DNA of 64,000 bases from Henriciella litoralis (GTDB lineage: Bacteria > Pseudomonadota > Alphaproteobacteria > Caulobacterales > Hyphomonadaceae). Position numbers and translations under genes: made by a program. The notes beneath the pieces are model-generated. The model worked only from the letters and a program-made list of their open reading frames with translations. It made no database searches and was not told where the DNA came from. Location: contig NZ_NCSS01000006.1 in assembly GCF_002088935.1 (NCBI RefSeq), forward strand, positions 2,140,407-2,204,406. Reading direction: 5' to 3'. This document shows, in pieces, positions 11,801 to 21,023 of this stretch (positions are counted from its first letter, which is position 1; every line of letters begins with the position of its first letter).

Positions 11801-12994
11801 CTAGCCTTTGATCGCGTCAGTGATCTTCTTGGCTGCATCGTCGAGATCGTCGGCCGGAATGACGTTCAGGCCGCTCTCCTTGATGATCGCCTTGCCTTCG
11901 TCGACATTCGTGCCTTCGAGACGAACGACCAGCGGCACAGCCAGATTGGTCTCTTTCACCGCGGCGATCACGCCCTCGGCGATGACGTCACATTTCATGA
12001 TGCCGCCAAAGATGTTGACCAGGATGCCTTTGACGTTCGGGTCCTTCATGATGATCTTGAAGGCCGCTGCGACTTTCTCCTTGCCGGCGCCGCCGCCAAC
12101 ATCACAGAAGTTCGCTGGCTCTTCGCCGTACAGCTTGATGATATCCATCGTCGCCATGGCGAGGCCTGCACCGTTCACCATACAGCCGATTGTGCCGTCG
12201 AGGGCGATATAGGCGAGGTCCCATTCGGACGCCTCGATCTCTTTTTCGTCTTCTTCAGTCTTGTCGCGAAGCTCAACAATGTCCGGATGACGGAAAAGCG
12301 CGTTGCCGTCGAAGCTGACCTTGGCGTCGAGGACGCGCAGATGGCCGTTTTCCATGACGATCAGCGGGTTGATCTCCAGCATCGCCATGTCCTTCTCGGT
12401 GAAGGCTTTGTAGAGGATCGGGAAGAGCTTCATGCCGTCGGTGCGGGCATCGCCTTCCAGCTTCAGCGCATCACAAAGCGCGGCGCTATCCTTGTCGGTG
12501 ACACCGGCAACAGGGTCGATTGGCAGGGTGAGGATTTTCTCTGGCGTCGAATGCGCGACTTCCTCAATGTCCATGCCGCCCTCAGTGGACGCCACGAAGG
12601 CCGGCTGGCCGGAGGCGCGATCGACGAGCAGGGAGAGGTAAAGCTCTTTCTCGATGTCAGCGCCGTCTTCGATGTAGAGACGGTTGACCTGCTTGCCCTT
12701 GGCATTGGTCTGGGCGGTGACGAGGTGATTGCCGAGCATCTGCTTGGCATGCTCCATCACTTCTTCTTTTGTGAAGGCGAGGCGGACGCCGCCCTTTTCG
12801 CCGGCTTCCTTCTCCACGAATTTGCCCTTGCCGCGTCCACCTGCGTGGATCTGGCTTTTGACAACCCAGAGCGGTCCGGGAAGCGTGTCGACGGCCTTTT
12901 GGACGTCATCGAGCGAGAGCACTGGCACCCCATCTGCAACGGGCGCACCATAGGATTTCAGGACAGCTTTGGCCTGATATTCGTGAATATTCAT
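11801..12994 (-). CDS. sucC: Succinyl-CoA synthetase beta subunit
   Basis: The 397-residue ATP-grasp subunit starts with MNIHEYQAK, the hallmark of SucC, and has the nucleotide-binding [12 protein letters not shown] and the C-terminal CoA-ligase stretch [15 protein letters not shown]. It is the first gene of the operon. Upstream on the - strand, TTGCGC and a TATAAG-like box (about 13059-13087) could form a sigma-70-type promoter, but this match is weak. Confidence 0.96.
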   Translation of the reverse strand: MNIHEYQAKAVLKSYGAPVADGVPVLSLDDVQKAVDTLPGPLWVVKSQIHAGGRGKGKFVEKEAGEKGGVRLAFTKEEVMEHAKQMLGNHLVTAQTNAKGKQVNRLYIEDGADIEKELYLSLLVDRASGQPAFVASTEGGMDIEEVAHSTPEKILTLPIDPVAGVTDKDSAALCDALKLEGDARTDGMKLFPILYKAFTEKDMAMLEINPLIVMENGHLRVLDAKVSFDGNALFRHPDIVELRDKTEEDEKEIEASEWDLAYIALDGTIGCMVNGAGLAMATMDIIKLYGEEPANFCDVGGGAGKEKVAAAFKIIMKDPNVKGILVNIFGGIMKCDVIAEGVIAAVKETNLAVPLVVRLEGTNVDEGKAIIKESGLNVIPADDLDDAAKKITDAIKG

Positions 12995-13119
12995 GTAGAA
13001 AATAGCCTCTTCATAGCGTCGGCAAGTCAGGCGCCAACGCGCCCGTTTGAACTGCTGGCCTTATAACACCGCAAAACTCAGGCGCAACAGAATGGGTCCA
13101 GATGTTGAACCAAGCTATT

Positions 13120-14358
13120 TCAATCGGCCCGTGGATCAATCTCACCTGTTGTAGCCATTGTTGGTAGCGTAATATTCCACGGCTCCTGCGCATCGCGGGG
13201 CGGTTCTTGCCGTTTTGCCCTGCGCCACAGCATGGAAATTGTCAGAACGGTCGACAAAATCGCCGCCAACAGGAACAGACCGCCATCTGTAAAAGGCAGC
13301 CGGAAGGCGAGACCGGAGAGCGGCGGACCCACAACAGACCCGACCGCCCAGACAAAAAGAAGCCCGGTCATCACGCGTGAAATCTGGCTTGAATCGGCCC
13401 GATCAATCGCATGCGCAACGCCGATCCCGTAGAATGAGAGAGAGCCTGCGCCCCAGACGCCCAGCGCGATCAGGATCCACGTCGTCGGCAGGCCGGGAAA
13501 CAGCCCCAGCACCAGCGCCGCAAACCCGGCAATCCCGGCCATCACAGCGATCACCAGCCGCCGGTCGACATGGTCTGAAAAGCGCCCGGCCGGCCACTGG
13601 CTGATCAGCCCGCCGCTCCAGGCTGCCGCCGCCGCAAGCGCCGCAGCCCCCGTCGCGCCACCCGCCGCCTCCGGAAGGGCCACGCCCGCATAGATCGGCA
13701 GCAGCGCCATCGTCCCGCTATTGATAAGTCCCGCCAGAAAAACCGCCACGACAGCGCCCGGCGCCATGTTAAACAGCGTGCGAAGCGCCATCCGCTCACT
13801 CGTCGGGGGAGGCGGCTCCCCGCGCCGCGTCAGACAGACCGGCAGCAAGGAGAGACAGAGGAAAATCGCGCACCAGAGATACGGCCTGAAATCGAGCGGC
13901 GCGAGACCGGCCACAAAGAACGGGCCGATCACAAGCGCGACCTTGGCAATCAGGTGATAAAAGCCGCTGACACTGCCCCGGCTCTTCGGCGACACCGTCG
14001 CGCCAAGCCAGCACTCGATGCTCGCAAACATCCACGCAAAGGCGCCGCCCTGAATGATCCGAACCGCCGTCCAGCCCCACGGGTCGAGCGCCAGCTGCAT
14101 GAAGAGAACGCTCGCGCCGCAAACTGCCGCCGCTGCCGAGAAGACGCGGATATTGCCGAAGGCCAGCACCGCATTGGACGCGGTATACGCCCCCGCCATG
14201 AAGCCCATCGCATAACCGGCCGCAATCAGACCGATCAACCCCGGGCTAACGCCGAGCGTTTCCAGCCCCAGCGGCGTGACAACACCAAGAATGCCCCCGC
14301 CAAGCTGCAGAAAAGCCGCCGCCGCAATCAGGGCCCAGACATTGCGATAATCAGCCAT
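13120..14358 (-). CDS. MFS transporter
   Basis: The 412-residue protein has about 12 predicted membrane helices in two halves of six, separated by a loop near residue 185-195 (TRRGEPPPPTSER). The motif GRFSDHVDRR after helix 8 matches the internal repeat of the MFS A-motif. The overall pattern resembles the YcaD/UPF0226-like branch of small MFS exporters. The substrate cannot be inferred. It stands alone, with the PhoD-like lipoprotein gene ending 47 bases upstream of its start. Confidence 0.85.
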   Translation of the reverse strand: MADYRNVWALIAAAAFLQLGGGILGVVTPLGLETLGVSPGLIGLIAAGYAMGFMAGAYTASNAVLAFGNIRVFSAAAAVCGASVLFMQLALDPWGWTAVRIIQGGAFAWMFASIECWLGATVSPKSRGSVSGFYHLIAKVALVIGPFFVAGLAPLDFRPYLWCAIFLCLSLLPVCLTRRGEPPPPTSERMALRTLFNMAPGAVVAVFLAGLINSGTMALLPIYAGVALPEAAGGATGAAALAAAAAWSGGLISQWPAGRFSDHVDRRLVIAVMAGIAGFAALVLGLFPGLPTTWILIALGVWGAGSLSFYGIGVAHAIDRADSSQISRVMTGLLFVWAVGSVVGPPLSGLAFRLPFTDGGLFLLAAILSTVLTISMLWRRAKRQEPPRDAQEPWNITLPTMATTGEIDPRAD

Positions 14359-14405
14359 TTATTGAGCCGGGCTCCCTTTCCCCGGACGGGATGTCCGGAC
14401 CGGGC

Positions 14406-15590
14406 TTATTCCAGCCCGATATCGGCAAAATCAACATCGTTCTGCCGCACGACCTGCCCATTAGCATCCTTAAGCTGAAGCGAAAGTTTACGCCCCGCCC
14501 AGTCGATCTCGACCTCGCCATAATTTTCCGGCGGGAAGGCCGCGCCGATCTGGCGCTCATCCATCTCGGCGAGCTCCTTGGCAAAGGAGACGTTCAGCGA
14601 TGACGCCGTCAGCTCATTCGCCTCATAGGGCAGCACGTCTGCCTCTTCATAGATATAGCCAGAATGCCGGTCACCCGAGAGGAGGACAACGCCCTTGGCA
14701 TCGGTCGATTTCACCAGGTCGAACAGGCGCTGGCGCTCAGCCGGCAGGGTCGACCAGGCTTCCCAGCCATGCACTGTTGGCATCACCTGAATGGACGACA
14801 CGATCAGACGAATATCAGCCGGGTCCTGCAGCTGGTTTTCCAGCCAGGTCCACTGCGCCGCGCCGAGCATGTCCTGCAGCGAGCCCTCCGGCGCCGGCAT
14901 ATACCGTTCCTTGCCGGGGGCATTGTACTCATCGGTTGGGGTCAGATCACTGCGGAAGAAGCGCGTATCCAGCATGATGATCTGCGTGCGCTGGCCTTCG
15001 GGCCCAAAGCTGCGCGCATAATAGGTGCCAGGCCACTGGCCGACATCCTCATCAGCAAGCCCCCAGAACGTCTCATGCACCCGCTCGGCAAGGCCCTTGA
15101 ACGGGAAGTCCCGGCCGCCATCATTCTCGCCCATATCATGGTCGTCCCAGGCCACCATCATCGGGAATTTCGCGCGCACCGCCTGGAAAACCGGGCTCGC
15201 GGCAAGATCGGCAAAGCTTTCGCGCAATTCTGTCAGCTCGACATCATTGACCGCATAGTCGCGCCCGTCGCGGTCACCATAGACATTATCGCCAATCATC
15301 AGGAACAGGTCAGCGTCTTCCTTCCCCAATTGGGCGAGCGTCGGGCTGTCCTTTTCCTCGTCATTGCAGGAAGCAACGAGGATACGCGTCAGCACCGCAT
15401 CATCGGCCGGTAGCGGCACCCCCTCCGGTGCAACCGGCAGCTCAGAGGCCGGGATCGTCTCGTAATACCGGTTCAGGGCCTCAACGGCCGTTTCCGGATC
15501 GCCTTCGAACAGGTTCGAAAGAGGCGTCTGCGTCGTGGTGCAGGAAGCAAGGGCAAAAACGGATACAGCGGCGAGAGGTCTGACAAGCAT
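14406..15590 (-). CDS. PhoD-like alkaline phosphatase/phosphodiesterase lipoprotein
   Basis: The 394-residue protein begins with a lipoprotein signal peptide ending in LASC, so C17 should be lipidated and the enzyme should face the periplasm. Metallophosphatase motifs follow: SCNDEEKDS, MIGDNVYGDRDG, AWDDHDMGENDGG, and LSGDRHSGY near the C-terminus. This fits the PhoD family, which cleaves phosphomono- or diesters using Fe/Ca. No Pho box was looked for systematically. The substrate is unknown. Confidence 0.88.
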   Translation of the reverse strand: MLVRPLAAVSVFALASCTTTQTPLSNLFEGDPETAVEALNRYYETIPASELPVAPEGVPLPADDAVLTRILVASCNDEEKDSPTLAQLGKEDADLFLMIGDNVYGDRDGRDYAVNDVELTELRESFADLAASPVFQAVRAKFPMMVAWDDHDMGENDGGRDFPFKGLAERVHETFWGLADEDVGQWPGTYYARSFGPEGQRTQIIMLDTRFFRSDLTPTDEYNAPGKERYMPAPEGSLQDMLGAAQWTWLENQLQDPADIRLIVSSIQVMPTVHGWEAWSTLPAERQRLFDLVKSTDAKGVVLLSGDRHSGYIYEEADVLPYEANELTASSLNVSFAKELAEMDERQIGAAFPPENYGEVEIDWAGRKLSLQLKDANGQVVRQNDVDFADIGLE

Positions 15591-15687
15591 GGGCGGGGCT
15601 CCTGGTGGTCGATCTACCCCCTAGCTAAACACCCGCCCGCGACATTGTTCAACGACTTACCACTCGCCGCCGCCAATTTAGTGCGCC

Positions 15688-17169
15688 TCAGGCCCATGTC
15701 CCATGGAAGCCCAGCGGCCAGGACCGCGTCCCCCGCCAGATGCAGACCGGGCCATCGCTGACATGCGCAGCATCGAAAACGCAGATATCCGTCGTGCCGG
15801 TTTTAAGGTTCAGCACAGGCCCCACCAGCCAGCTTTCAGCTTCACCCGCCTTGCCGGGCTTCGGCACGAACAGAAACTCTTCCACCATCCGCGTATCGCC
15901 AAAGTCGAACGTGTCAGTCTGACCAGTCTCCCAGTCCAGCACACTGATCGCCGTATGCCCCGGATGGACTTTGCTCGGACCGCTCACAAGCGCCGTCATC
16001 CGGCGCGACAGGCCATGCCGACGCGGATCGACCTGCGGAAAATCGCCTTCCAGCCCGGTTTCGATCAACCGCGCATCTCCGCTTGGCGGAATGACGATCT
16101 GGGTAAAGTTGCTGGTGAACCCGTCATTGCGACCACCCCATTTCCCACGGATCTCATCAACACCGCCGCCAACACCAAGGATTGGCTCTTTATAGAGCGC
16201 CGCATCCAGCCGGATCGTACCATCGCTCTCTTCCCAGGCCGCACCTGTATGGAAGAAGGCGCGAGCCGGGCCTTGCGCCCAGCGCTGGTTAGAAAAGTCG
16301 TCCTTGTCGACGATCAGGAAGCGGAAGCCCTCTTCCGGGCGCCATTCAAAGCCTTCAACAATCGGCGGGCGCAAATTCTCATTGACCCAGGGCTGGACCA
16401 TGATGACGAGGTGGCGATCGGTCATCGCCCAGTCATGGATATACGCCGCCTTGCCGATGTTCAGCATGTCGAAGCTCTTGAAGCTGCCATCTGCGCCGAT
16501 CTTGTAGACCCCGACATTGCGTCCGCCGACCGCGAGATTCCAGACGGTGCCGTCCGGCTCGGTTTTCGGGTGTGCCAGGAAGGGCATCGCCTCAAGATCC
16601 GGGCGCCAGTCCTTCACGCCGATTGTCTTCAACGTCTCCGGCTCCAGCTCGATGGCCGATCCGCCTTCCCACAGCGCATAGAGTTTACCGTCGATCACGA
16701 TCACGGACGTGTTTGCGGCATTGAGGTCATCCGGGCGCTCAATCGGGAAATCAGGGTCGCCATGCGTGCCGAAGCCTGCCGCCATGAACCGGCCTTCGGC
16801 CTGCTCAATGCGACGCTTGACGGTTTCGACGAACTTTCCCGAATGCACGGCCTTGCCGCCCTGGATATCGATCCGCTGGACCATGCCGTCGCCGTCAAAC
16901 CAGTGGCTCGCATAATCATCCTTGCCATAGAGGAATTGCGCCGGGCCGTTGCGATAGAGCGTTCCCGTCAGGCCCTCAGGCACATTGCCATAGACCAGCC
17001 GCATCGGCGCCGGATCAAACCCGCCCGCTGGCGCAGTTGAATAGCCAAGGTGCCAGTCCGGCATGCCCTTGGTGTCCGCAAAGACAGACGGGAGACCAAA
17101 CCCGATTGCTGCAGAGGCAGCCGTACCGGTGAGAAGAAAGTGACGACGTGAAACTTGCATGGCGATCAT
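15688..17169 (-). CDS. Carotenoid oxygenase (RPE65 / lignostilbene dioxygenase family), Tat-exported
   Basis: The 493-residue protein shows a twin-arginine signal (VSRRHFLLTG) and the four histidines that bind the catalytic iron in this family: H200 (LAHPK), H245 (IHDWAMT), H307 (FFHTGAAWE) and H489 in the C-terminal GFHG. The family cleaves carotenoids or stilbene-type double bonds with O2. A Tat signal implies an extracytoplasmic enzyme, which is less usual than the cytosolic members. It follows the DUF2141 gene by about 60 bases, probably in one operon. The start could be M1 or M4; both keep the Tat motif. Confidence 0.88.
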   Translation of the reverse strand: MIAMQVSRRHFLLTGTAASAAIGFGLPSVFADTKGMPDWHLGYSTAPAGGFDPAPMRLVYGNVPEGLTGTLYRNGPAQFLYGKDDYASHWFDGDGMVQRIDIQGGKAVHSGKFVETVKRRIEQAEGRFMAAGFGTHGDPDFPIERPDDLNAANTSVIVIDGKLYALWEGGSAIELEPETLKTIGVKDWRPDLEAMPFLAHPKTEPDGTVWNLAVGGRNVGVYKIGADGSFKSFDMLNIGKAAYIHDWAMTDRHLVIMVQPWVNENLRPPIVEGFEWRPEEGFRFLIVDKDDFSNQRWAQGPARAFFHTGAAWEESDGTIRLDAALYKEPILGVGGGVDEIRGKWGGRNDGFTSNFTQIVIPPSGDARLIETGLEGDFPQVDPRRHGLSRRMTALVSGPSKVHPGHTAISVLDWETGQTDTFDFGDTRMVEEFLFVPKPGKAGEAESWLVGPVLNLKTGTTDICVFDAAHVSDGPVCIWRGTRSWPLGFHGTWA

Positions 17170-17229
17170 CCTTGAAAGGTCGAGCTAGCTGGCCGCTGAC
17201 CCTCCAGGGGCCAGTCGGCTCATGAGCGA

Positions 17230-17649
17230 TTAGTTGATGGAAATGGTCTGGTCGGCGCCGTCTTCGGTGACCTCGAACTTCGCCGCATCCCAGCTTGGCG
17301 GGCCGAACCGGCCCTTGGCATTGTTGGAGAAGGCATAGGGCTCGGTCGGCATGCCAAACGGGTTCGTTCTCATTTCTCCGTTGCCATCGACGTCGTGATA
17401 GATTTTCAGGCCGTACTCGCCGGGCGCCAGCCCATCGATCGACACCGTGACGGTTGCCCCATCGACGGTCACATCTGCCCCGGTCAGGCTATCGCCATTG
17501 TCGTAACCAGCCGCATCATAGACGCCGAGCCGGATTTCGCCGGTCTGCTCGGCGATATTGTCGAATGTGATGTTCAGCGTACCAGCCTGCGCAAAAGGGG
17601 CGGCGGCGACAGCGGCGAAGGCGAAAGCGATAAGGGTCTTGCGGCTCAT
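17230..17649 (-). CDS. DUF2141 family secreted protein
   Basis: The 139-residue product has a Sec signal peptide (MSRKTLIAFAFAAVAAAPFAQA) and then the DUF2141 pattern: IRLGVYDAAGYD, LAPGEYGLKIYHDVDGNGEMRTNPFGMPTEPYAF (split here across residues ~70-110) and a small beta-rich C-terminus. Function of the family is unknown; members often sit beside carotenoid or outer-membrane genes. The frame extends upstream to 17781, but ATG 17649 has an AGGAG seven bases before it and starts the signal peptide, so I chose it. Confidence 0.85.
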   Translation of the reverse strand: MSRKTLIAFAFAAVAAAPFAQAGTLNITFDNIAEQTGEIRLGVYDAAGYDNGDSLTGADVTVDGATVTVSIDGLAPGEYGLKIYHDVDGNGEMRTNPFGMPTEPYAFSNNAKGRFGPPSWDAAKFEVTEDGADQTISIN

Positions 17650-17813
17650 TTGAAGTCTCCTGATGTGTCTGGTCAGCGGCGTTTGCCTGCTGTGAAACAA
17701 CAGATGACAGGCCCTTTTACCGGCTTCATCCGGGACTTCATGAGCGGACTGGAATCTTTCGCGAAATGCCGCCAATGTCATTCACGAAACGCCAATGACC
17801 GGGGGAAAACCGT

Positions 17814-18572
17814 TTGCGCGACGCGATTGACTGGCCAAAAAGGCGGCGCGAAGTGCTGGTCTACTTCGTCGTCTCCATCTTTCTGACGTTCATGAACCCG
17901 TATTATGCGACGCGGGACCTCATCTTTCCGCTCGCCTTTCTCTACTGGTTCGTTCTGATCCTCTCCGGCTCGGTCGCCGGCTGGCTTTGCTCCATCGCCT
18001 ATCAACGCCTCTGGCCGACCGGCCCAAGATGGCCGATGCTGGCCTTCAGCGCGGCTGGCGCTGCCTTGGCGGTTACAGGTTTCATCATCCTGCTTGAAAG
18101 CCGGTTTTTCATGCGGCCCATCCCGCTTAACGAAATCCCGCGTGTCTATGGTCTGGTTCTGGTCATCTCCATCGCCCTGACGATATTATCAGAGCTTGTC
18201 GACCGCGCTTTCGTAAAAGACCCGGCAGCCGCAGGCGAAGCCGCCGCCAATCCTCAAGCCAAATTCCTCGAACGCCTGCCCGTGCGCTATCGAACCGCAG
18301 AGCTCTGGGCCATCGCGTCAGAGGATCATTACTGCCGCGTCTATACCAGCCTTGGCAGCGAAATGGTGCTGCTTCGCCTGTCAGATGCCGAGCGGGAACT
18401 GACAGGGGCGAACGGGCTACGCGTCCACCGCTCCTGGTGGGTCGCACGCGATGGCGTTGCGGACTCAAAACGCGAAGATGGCCGCATCAAGCTGGTCCTA
18501 AAATCGGGCGAAGACGTCCCCGTCTCCCGCTCCTATCAGGCCGCCGTCCGCGAAGCTGGCCTCGCGCCCTGA
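17814..18572 (+). CDS. Membrane-bound LytTR-family transcriptional regulator
   Basis: The 252-residue protein has about four N-terminal membrane helices (residues ~15-125) followed by a cytoplasmic LytTR DNA-binding domain (about 150-248, containing AIASEDHYCRVYTS and RVHRSWWVARDGV). Such proteins are thought to sense an envelope signal and regulate nearby genes. The TTG start follows GGGGGA at a suitable distance. It is transcribed divergently from the DUF2141 / carotenoid oxygenase pair across 164 bases, so that pair is the natural candidate target. Confidence 0.85.
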   Translation: MRDAIDWPKRRREVLVYFVVSIFLTFMNPYYATRDLIFPLAFLYWFVLILSGSVAGWLCSIAYQRLWPTGPRWPMLAFSAAGAALAVTGFIILLESRFFMRPIPLNEIPRVYGLVLVISIALTILSELVDRAFVKDPAAAGEAAANPQAKFLERLPVRYRTAELWAIASEDHYCRVYTSLGSEMVLLRLSDAERELTGANGLRVHRSWWVARDGVADSKREDGRIKLVLKSGEDVPVSRSYQAAVREAGLAP

Positions 18573-18631
18573 ACGCGCGCCAGACCGCCAATCTGCAGAT
18601 GTCTTGATCTGGCCCCAATCAGGCCCGGAAT

Positions 18632-18657
18632 GGAACCTATTCCTGAATGAGTATGTT
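18632..18657 (+). promoter_or_regulatory. Possible sigma-EcfG-like promoter (GGAAC-N17-TGTT)
   Basis: GGAAC at 18632-18636 is followed after 17 bases by TGTT at 18654-18657, one base off the GGAAC-N17-CGTT consensus. It points toward the 35-codon small ORF that starts 84 bases downstream. A single near-match can arise by chance. Confidence 0.35.
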
Positions 18658-18740
18658 TCTTGCACGATGCCGGCTCCATATGGGTTGCTTCAACTGAAGG
18701 CTCCGCCAGAGGGCCATTATTCGCAAGATGAGATATTAAG

Positions 18741-18848
18741 ATGACCAGAGCCTTCTCGAAAGGTGTCACCATCGCGCTTCTGGGTGCGATCGCCACCGCG
18801 ACCCTGATCATGGCATTTGCGCCATCAGGTTCGATCTATAACGGCTAG
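18741..18848 (+). CDS. Candidate 35-residue single-pass membrane microprotein
   Basis: An ATG opens a 35-codon frame encoding a short basic N-terminus (MTRAFSKG), one hydrophobic segment (about residues 9-27, TIALLGAIATATLIMAFAP) and a short polar tail ending SIYNG. Its composition is that of a membrane microprotein rather than random sequence. The Shine-Dalgarno signal is weak. A near-consensus sigma-EcfG-type promoter lies upstream. It lies alone between the LytTR regulator and folK, in a 300-base stretch with no other gene. Confidence 0.45.
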   Translation: MTRAFSKGVTIALLGAIATATLIMAFAPSGSIYNG

Positions 18849-18869
18849 ACCGGCCGCCCCCCTTTAAAA

Positions 18870-19349
18870 TCAGCCCGCAACCTGTTCGACGCCCTCGGTG
18901 TCGATCGTGTCTCTATGCTGCGTAATTGTTCGGCCTTCGATCATGAGGTCCGGCAAGATTTTCGCCAGCGGCACAAGCACAAATGCCCGCTCCAGTATCC
19001 GTGGATGCGGCAGGGTGAGCGTTGGCGACCTGAGAGCGACCCCGTCCATCCATAGGACGTCGACATCAATCAGCCGCGGCCCCCAGCGCACCCCCGCCTG
19101 CCGGCCAAGCGCCTTTTCCACGCCCTTGCAGACGCTGAGCAGGGCCTCAGGCTCAAGAGACGTCTCGATGAGCGCACACGAATTGATGAAATCAGGCTGA
19201 TCCTCCAGCCCCCAGGGCGGCGTCGAATAGGCGGGCGACAGGGATAGAACCTCAATGCCGGGTTCATCCCGCAGCGCCGCAATCGCCGCCTCGATCATGC
19301 CAATTCGGTCCCCGAGATTGGACCCGAAACCGAGCGCGGCCTTACGCAT
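18870..19349 (-). CDS. folK: 6-hydroxymethyl-7,8-dihydropterin pyrophosphokinase (HPPK)
   Basis: The 159-residue enzyme activates 6-hydroxymethyl-dihydropterin with ATP in folate synthesis. It has the N-terminal ALGFGSNLGDR, the pterin-binding STPPWGLEDQPDFIN, the signature RWGPRLIDVDVLW and PHPRILERAFVLVPL. The longer upstream frame is ignored because ATG 19349 begins the conserved region and overlaps the folB stop by eight bases, a typical coupled junction. It is the last gene of the operon. Confidence 0.94.
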   Translation of the reverse strand: MRKAALGFGSNLGDRIGMIEAAIAALRDEPGIEVLSLSPAYSTPPWGLEDQPDFINSCALIETSLEPEALLSVCKGVEKALGRQAGVRWGPRLIDVDVLWMDGVALRSPTLTLPHPRILERAFVLVPLAKILPDLMIEGRTITQHRDTIDTEGVEQVAG

Positions 19350-19713
19350 CCCGCTCCAGCATGATCTCCACGCCGACCGTATCAATAAAATGCCGGATCG
19401 GCGCATTTGGCTTACGGATACACACCCGCACACTTTGCACCAGAGGAAAGCCGTCCAGCACTGCGCTCGCAATCCGTTCTGCCAGCGTCTCGATGAGATT
19501 GAACTTTACGCTTGCAGACACTTCATGCGCGAGATCGCAGATGTGCCCATAGTTTACGGCCTCCTCCATATCATCGCGCATCGGCGCCTCACGGCGCACC
19601 TTGCATTCGATATCGGCGAAGAATTTCTGCCCCAGCGTCTTTTCCTGCGGCATCACACCGTGAAAGCCGTGGATCGCCAGATTGGTTACGAAAACTTTTT
19701 CAGTCCGCCGCAT
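19342..19713 (-). CDS. folB: Dihydroneopterin aldolase
   Basis: The 123-residue protein converts dihydroneopterin to 6-hydroxymethyl-dihydropterin and glycolaldehyde. It shows IHGFHGVMPQEKTLGQKF, the active-site YGHICDLAHE and ETLAERIAS, in the order expected for FolB. I chose ATG 19713, which lies inside the end of folP (14-base overlap), because the upstream extension has no similarity to the family. Confidence 0.92.
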   Translation of the reverse strand: MRRTEKVFVTNLAIHGFHGVMPQEKTLGQKFFADIECKVRREAPMRDDMEEAVNYGHICDLAHEVSASVKFNLIETLAERIASAVLDGFPLVQSVRVCIRKPNAPIRHFIDTVGVEIMLERDA

Positions 19714-20539
19714 CTTCCAGTCCTTCCCAGACGGCCAGAGCCTGCCTGTGTTCGCTGACATCGTGGACGCGCAGGATACGCGCCCCGTTCATCACCCCAT
19801 GCAATCCGGCCGCAATCGTGCCGGGCAACCGCTTTGACTTGCTCGCCCCGGTGCGCTTACCGATCATCGACTTGCGCGACACCCCGACCAGCACCGGCAG
19901 GCCAAAAGCCTTAAGCGCGCCTAGATGCGCCATCACCAGATAGTTCTGCCGGTAGGTCTTCGAAAAACCGACGCCCGGATCAAGGATGACATGCGCGCGG
20001 TTGAGACCTTCCGAATCGCAGGCCTTGAGCGCCGCCTCGAAGAAGGCCGGCATATCGCGCGCCACATCGCACGCTTCGTCCGCCTCGCCGCGATTATAGG
20101 TGATCACCAGCGCAGACCCGGTTTCCACCGCCGCCGCAATCATGTCCGGGTCAGAAAGGCCCGACACATCATTGATGATGACCGCACCTCTCTCAGCCGC
20201 AGCCCGCGCCACGCTCGCCTTATAGGTGTCGATCGACACCGGCACACCGCCCGGCGACACAATCGCCTCGATCACGGGGATAACCCGCGCCAGCTCATCG
20301 GCCTCGCTCACCGGCACAGCCCCCGGCCGCGTCGATTCCCCGCCGACATCGATGATGTCCGCGCCTTCATCCTCCATCACGCGGGCCCGCGCGACCGCAT
20401 CGCTCCGCCTCACATGCGCCCCGCCATCGGAAAAACTGTCTGGCGTGACATTCAGAATGCCCATGATGAGCGTCTGTTTGCGCGCGCCGTCGAGGACGCG
20501 CGCCCTTTGCAGGTTCCGTTCTGAGCCTGGCAGGCTCAC
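19700..20539 (-). CDS. folP: Dihydropteroate synthase
   Basis: The 279-residue enzyme joins p-aminobenzoate to the pterin pyrophosphate and is the sulfonamide target. The TIM-barrel signatures are present: GILNVTPDSFSDGG, DVGGESTRPGA, SIDTYKASVARAA, INDVSGL, DPGVGFSKT, VGVSRKSMIG and RVHDV. The usual LMHMxG segment reads VITYNRG (residues 145-151), so Tyr148 stands where most members have His. The GTG start overlaps the upstream stop as GTGA. Confidence 0.92.
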   Translation of the reverse strand: MSLPGSERNLQRARVLDGARKQTLIMGILNVTPDSFSDGGAHVRRSDAVARARVMEDEGADIIDVGGESTRPGAVPVSEADELARVIPVIEAIVSPGGVPVSIDTYKASVARAAAERGAVIINDVSGLSDPDMIAAAVETGSALVITYNRGEADEACDVARDMPAFFEAALKACDSEGLNRAHVILDPGVGFSKTYRQNYLVMAHLGALKAFGLPVLVGVSRKSMIGKRTGASKSKRLPGTIAAGLHGVMNGARILRVHDVSEHRQALAVWEGLEDAAD

Positions 20540-21018
20540 GCTTTTGGTCCGCCTGGCATCACCGGACGGTCTCTGAAAGCGCCGAGTGAGACGGCCCGGT
20601 CATACATGACCAGCGCGCCCGCGAGGCTCACATTGATGCAGAACTTGGTCGGGATCTTCACCACATGGTCACACCGCGCCAGCATCTCCGGGCTGAGATC
20701 GCCCCGCTCACGGCCGAGCACATAGGCTGCCGCTTTCGGGTGACGAAATTCCGGCAGGGTGATCGCATCCTCGGTCAGCTCAATCCCGACCAGCTGGCAG
20801 CCCTTGGGAAACGCCATCTCGTCCATGCTGTCCCACTGATAATACGGCACGCTCTCGAACGTCTTCGACGTGTCTGCCTTGTAGGCGACCTTCACCCGGT
20901 CCGCCGCACCGACCGAAAACACGAAACTCGCGCCAAATGCATTCGATGTCCGCATCAGCGCGCCCAGATTCATCGGCTTGGAAATCCCTTCAGCGCCGAT
21001 GGCGAAATAACCCCGCAT
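20536..21018 (-). CDS. TrmH/SpoU family RNA 2'-O-methyltransferase
   Basis: The 160-residue SPOUT protein has the three family motifs: NLGALMRTSNAFGA, YVLGRERGDLSPE and CINVSLAGALVMYD. It should methylate a ribose 2'-OH in tRNA or rRNA; the exact site is not readable. The first two motifs fit the small alphaproteobacterial type that starts MRGYFxIG, which is why I prefer ATG 21018 over the upstream GTG at 21054, which would overlap the preceding gene. Confidence 0.88.
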   Translation of the reverse strand: MRGYFAIGAEGISKPMNLGALMRTSNAFGASFVFSVGAADRVKVAYKADTSKTFESVPYYQWDSMDEMAFPKGCQLVGIELTEDAITLPEFRHPKAAAYVLGRERGDLSPEMLARCDHVVKIPTKFCINVSLAGALVMYDRAVSLGAFRDRPVMPGGPKA

Positions 21019-21023
21019 CCGTC

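Noticed and set aside
15703..17040. A 445-codon + strand frame
   Set aside because: Antisense to the carotenoid oxygenase, whose four iron histidines are intact on the other strand.
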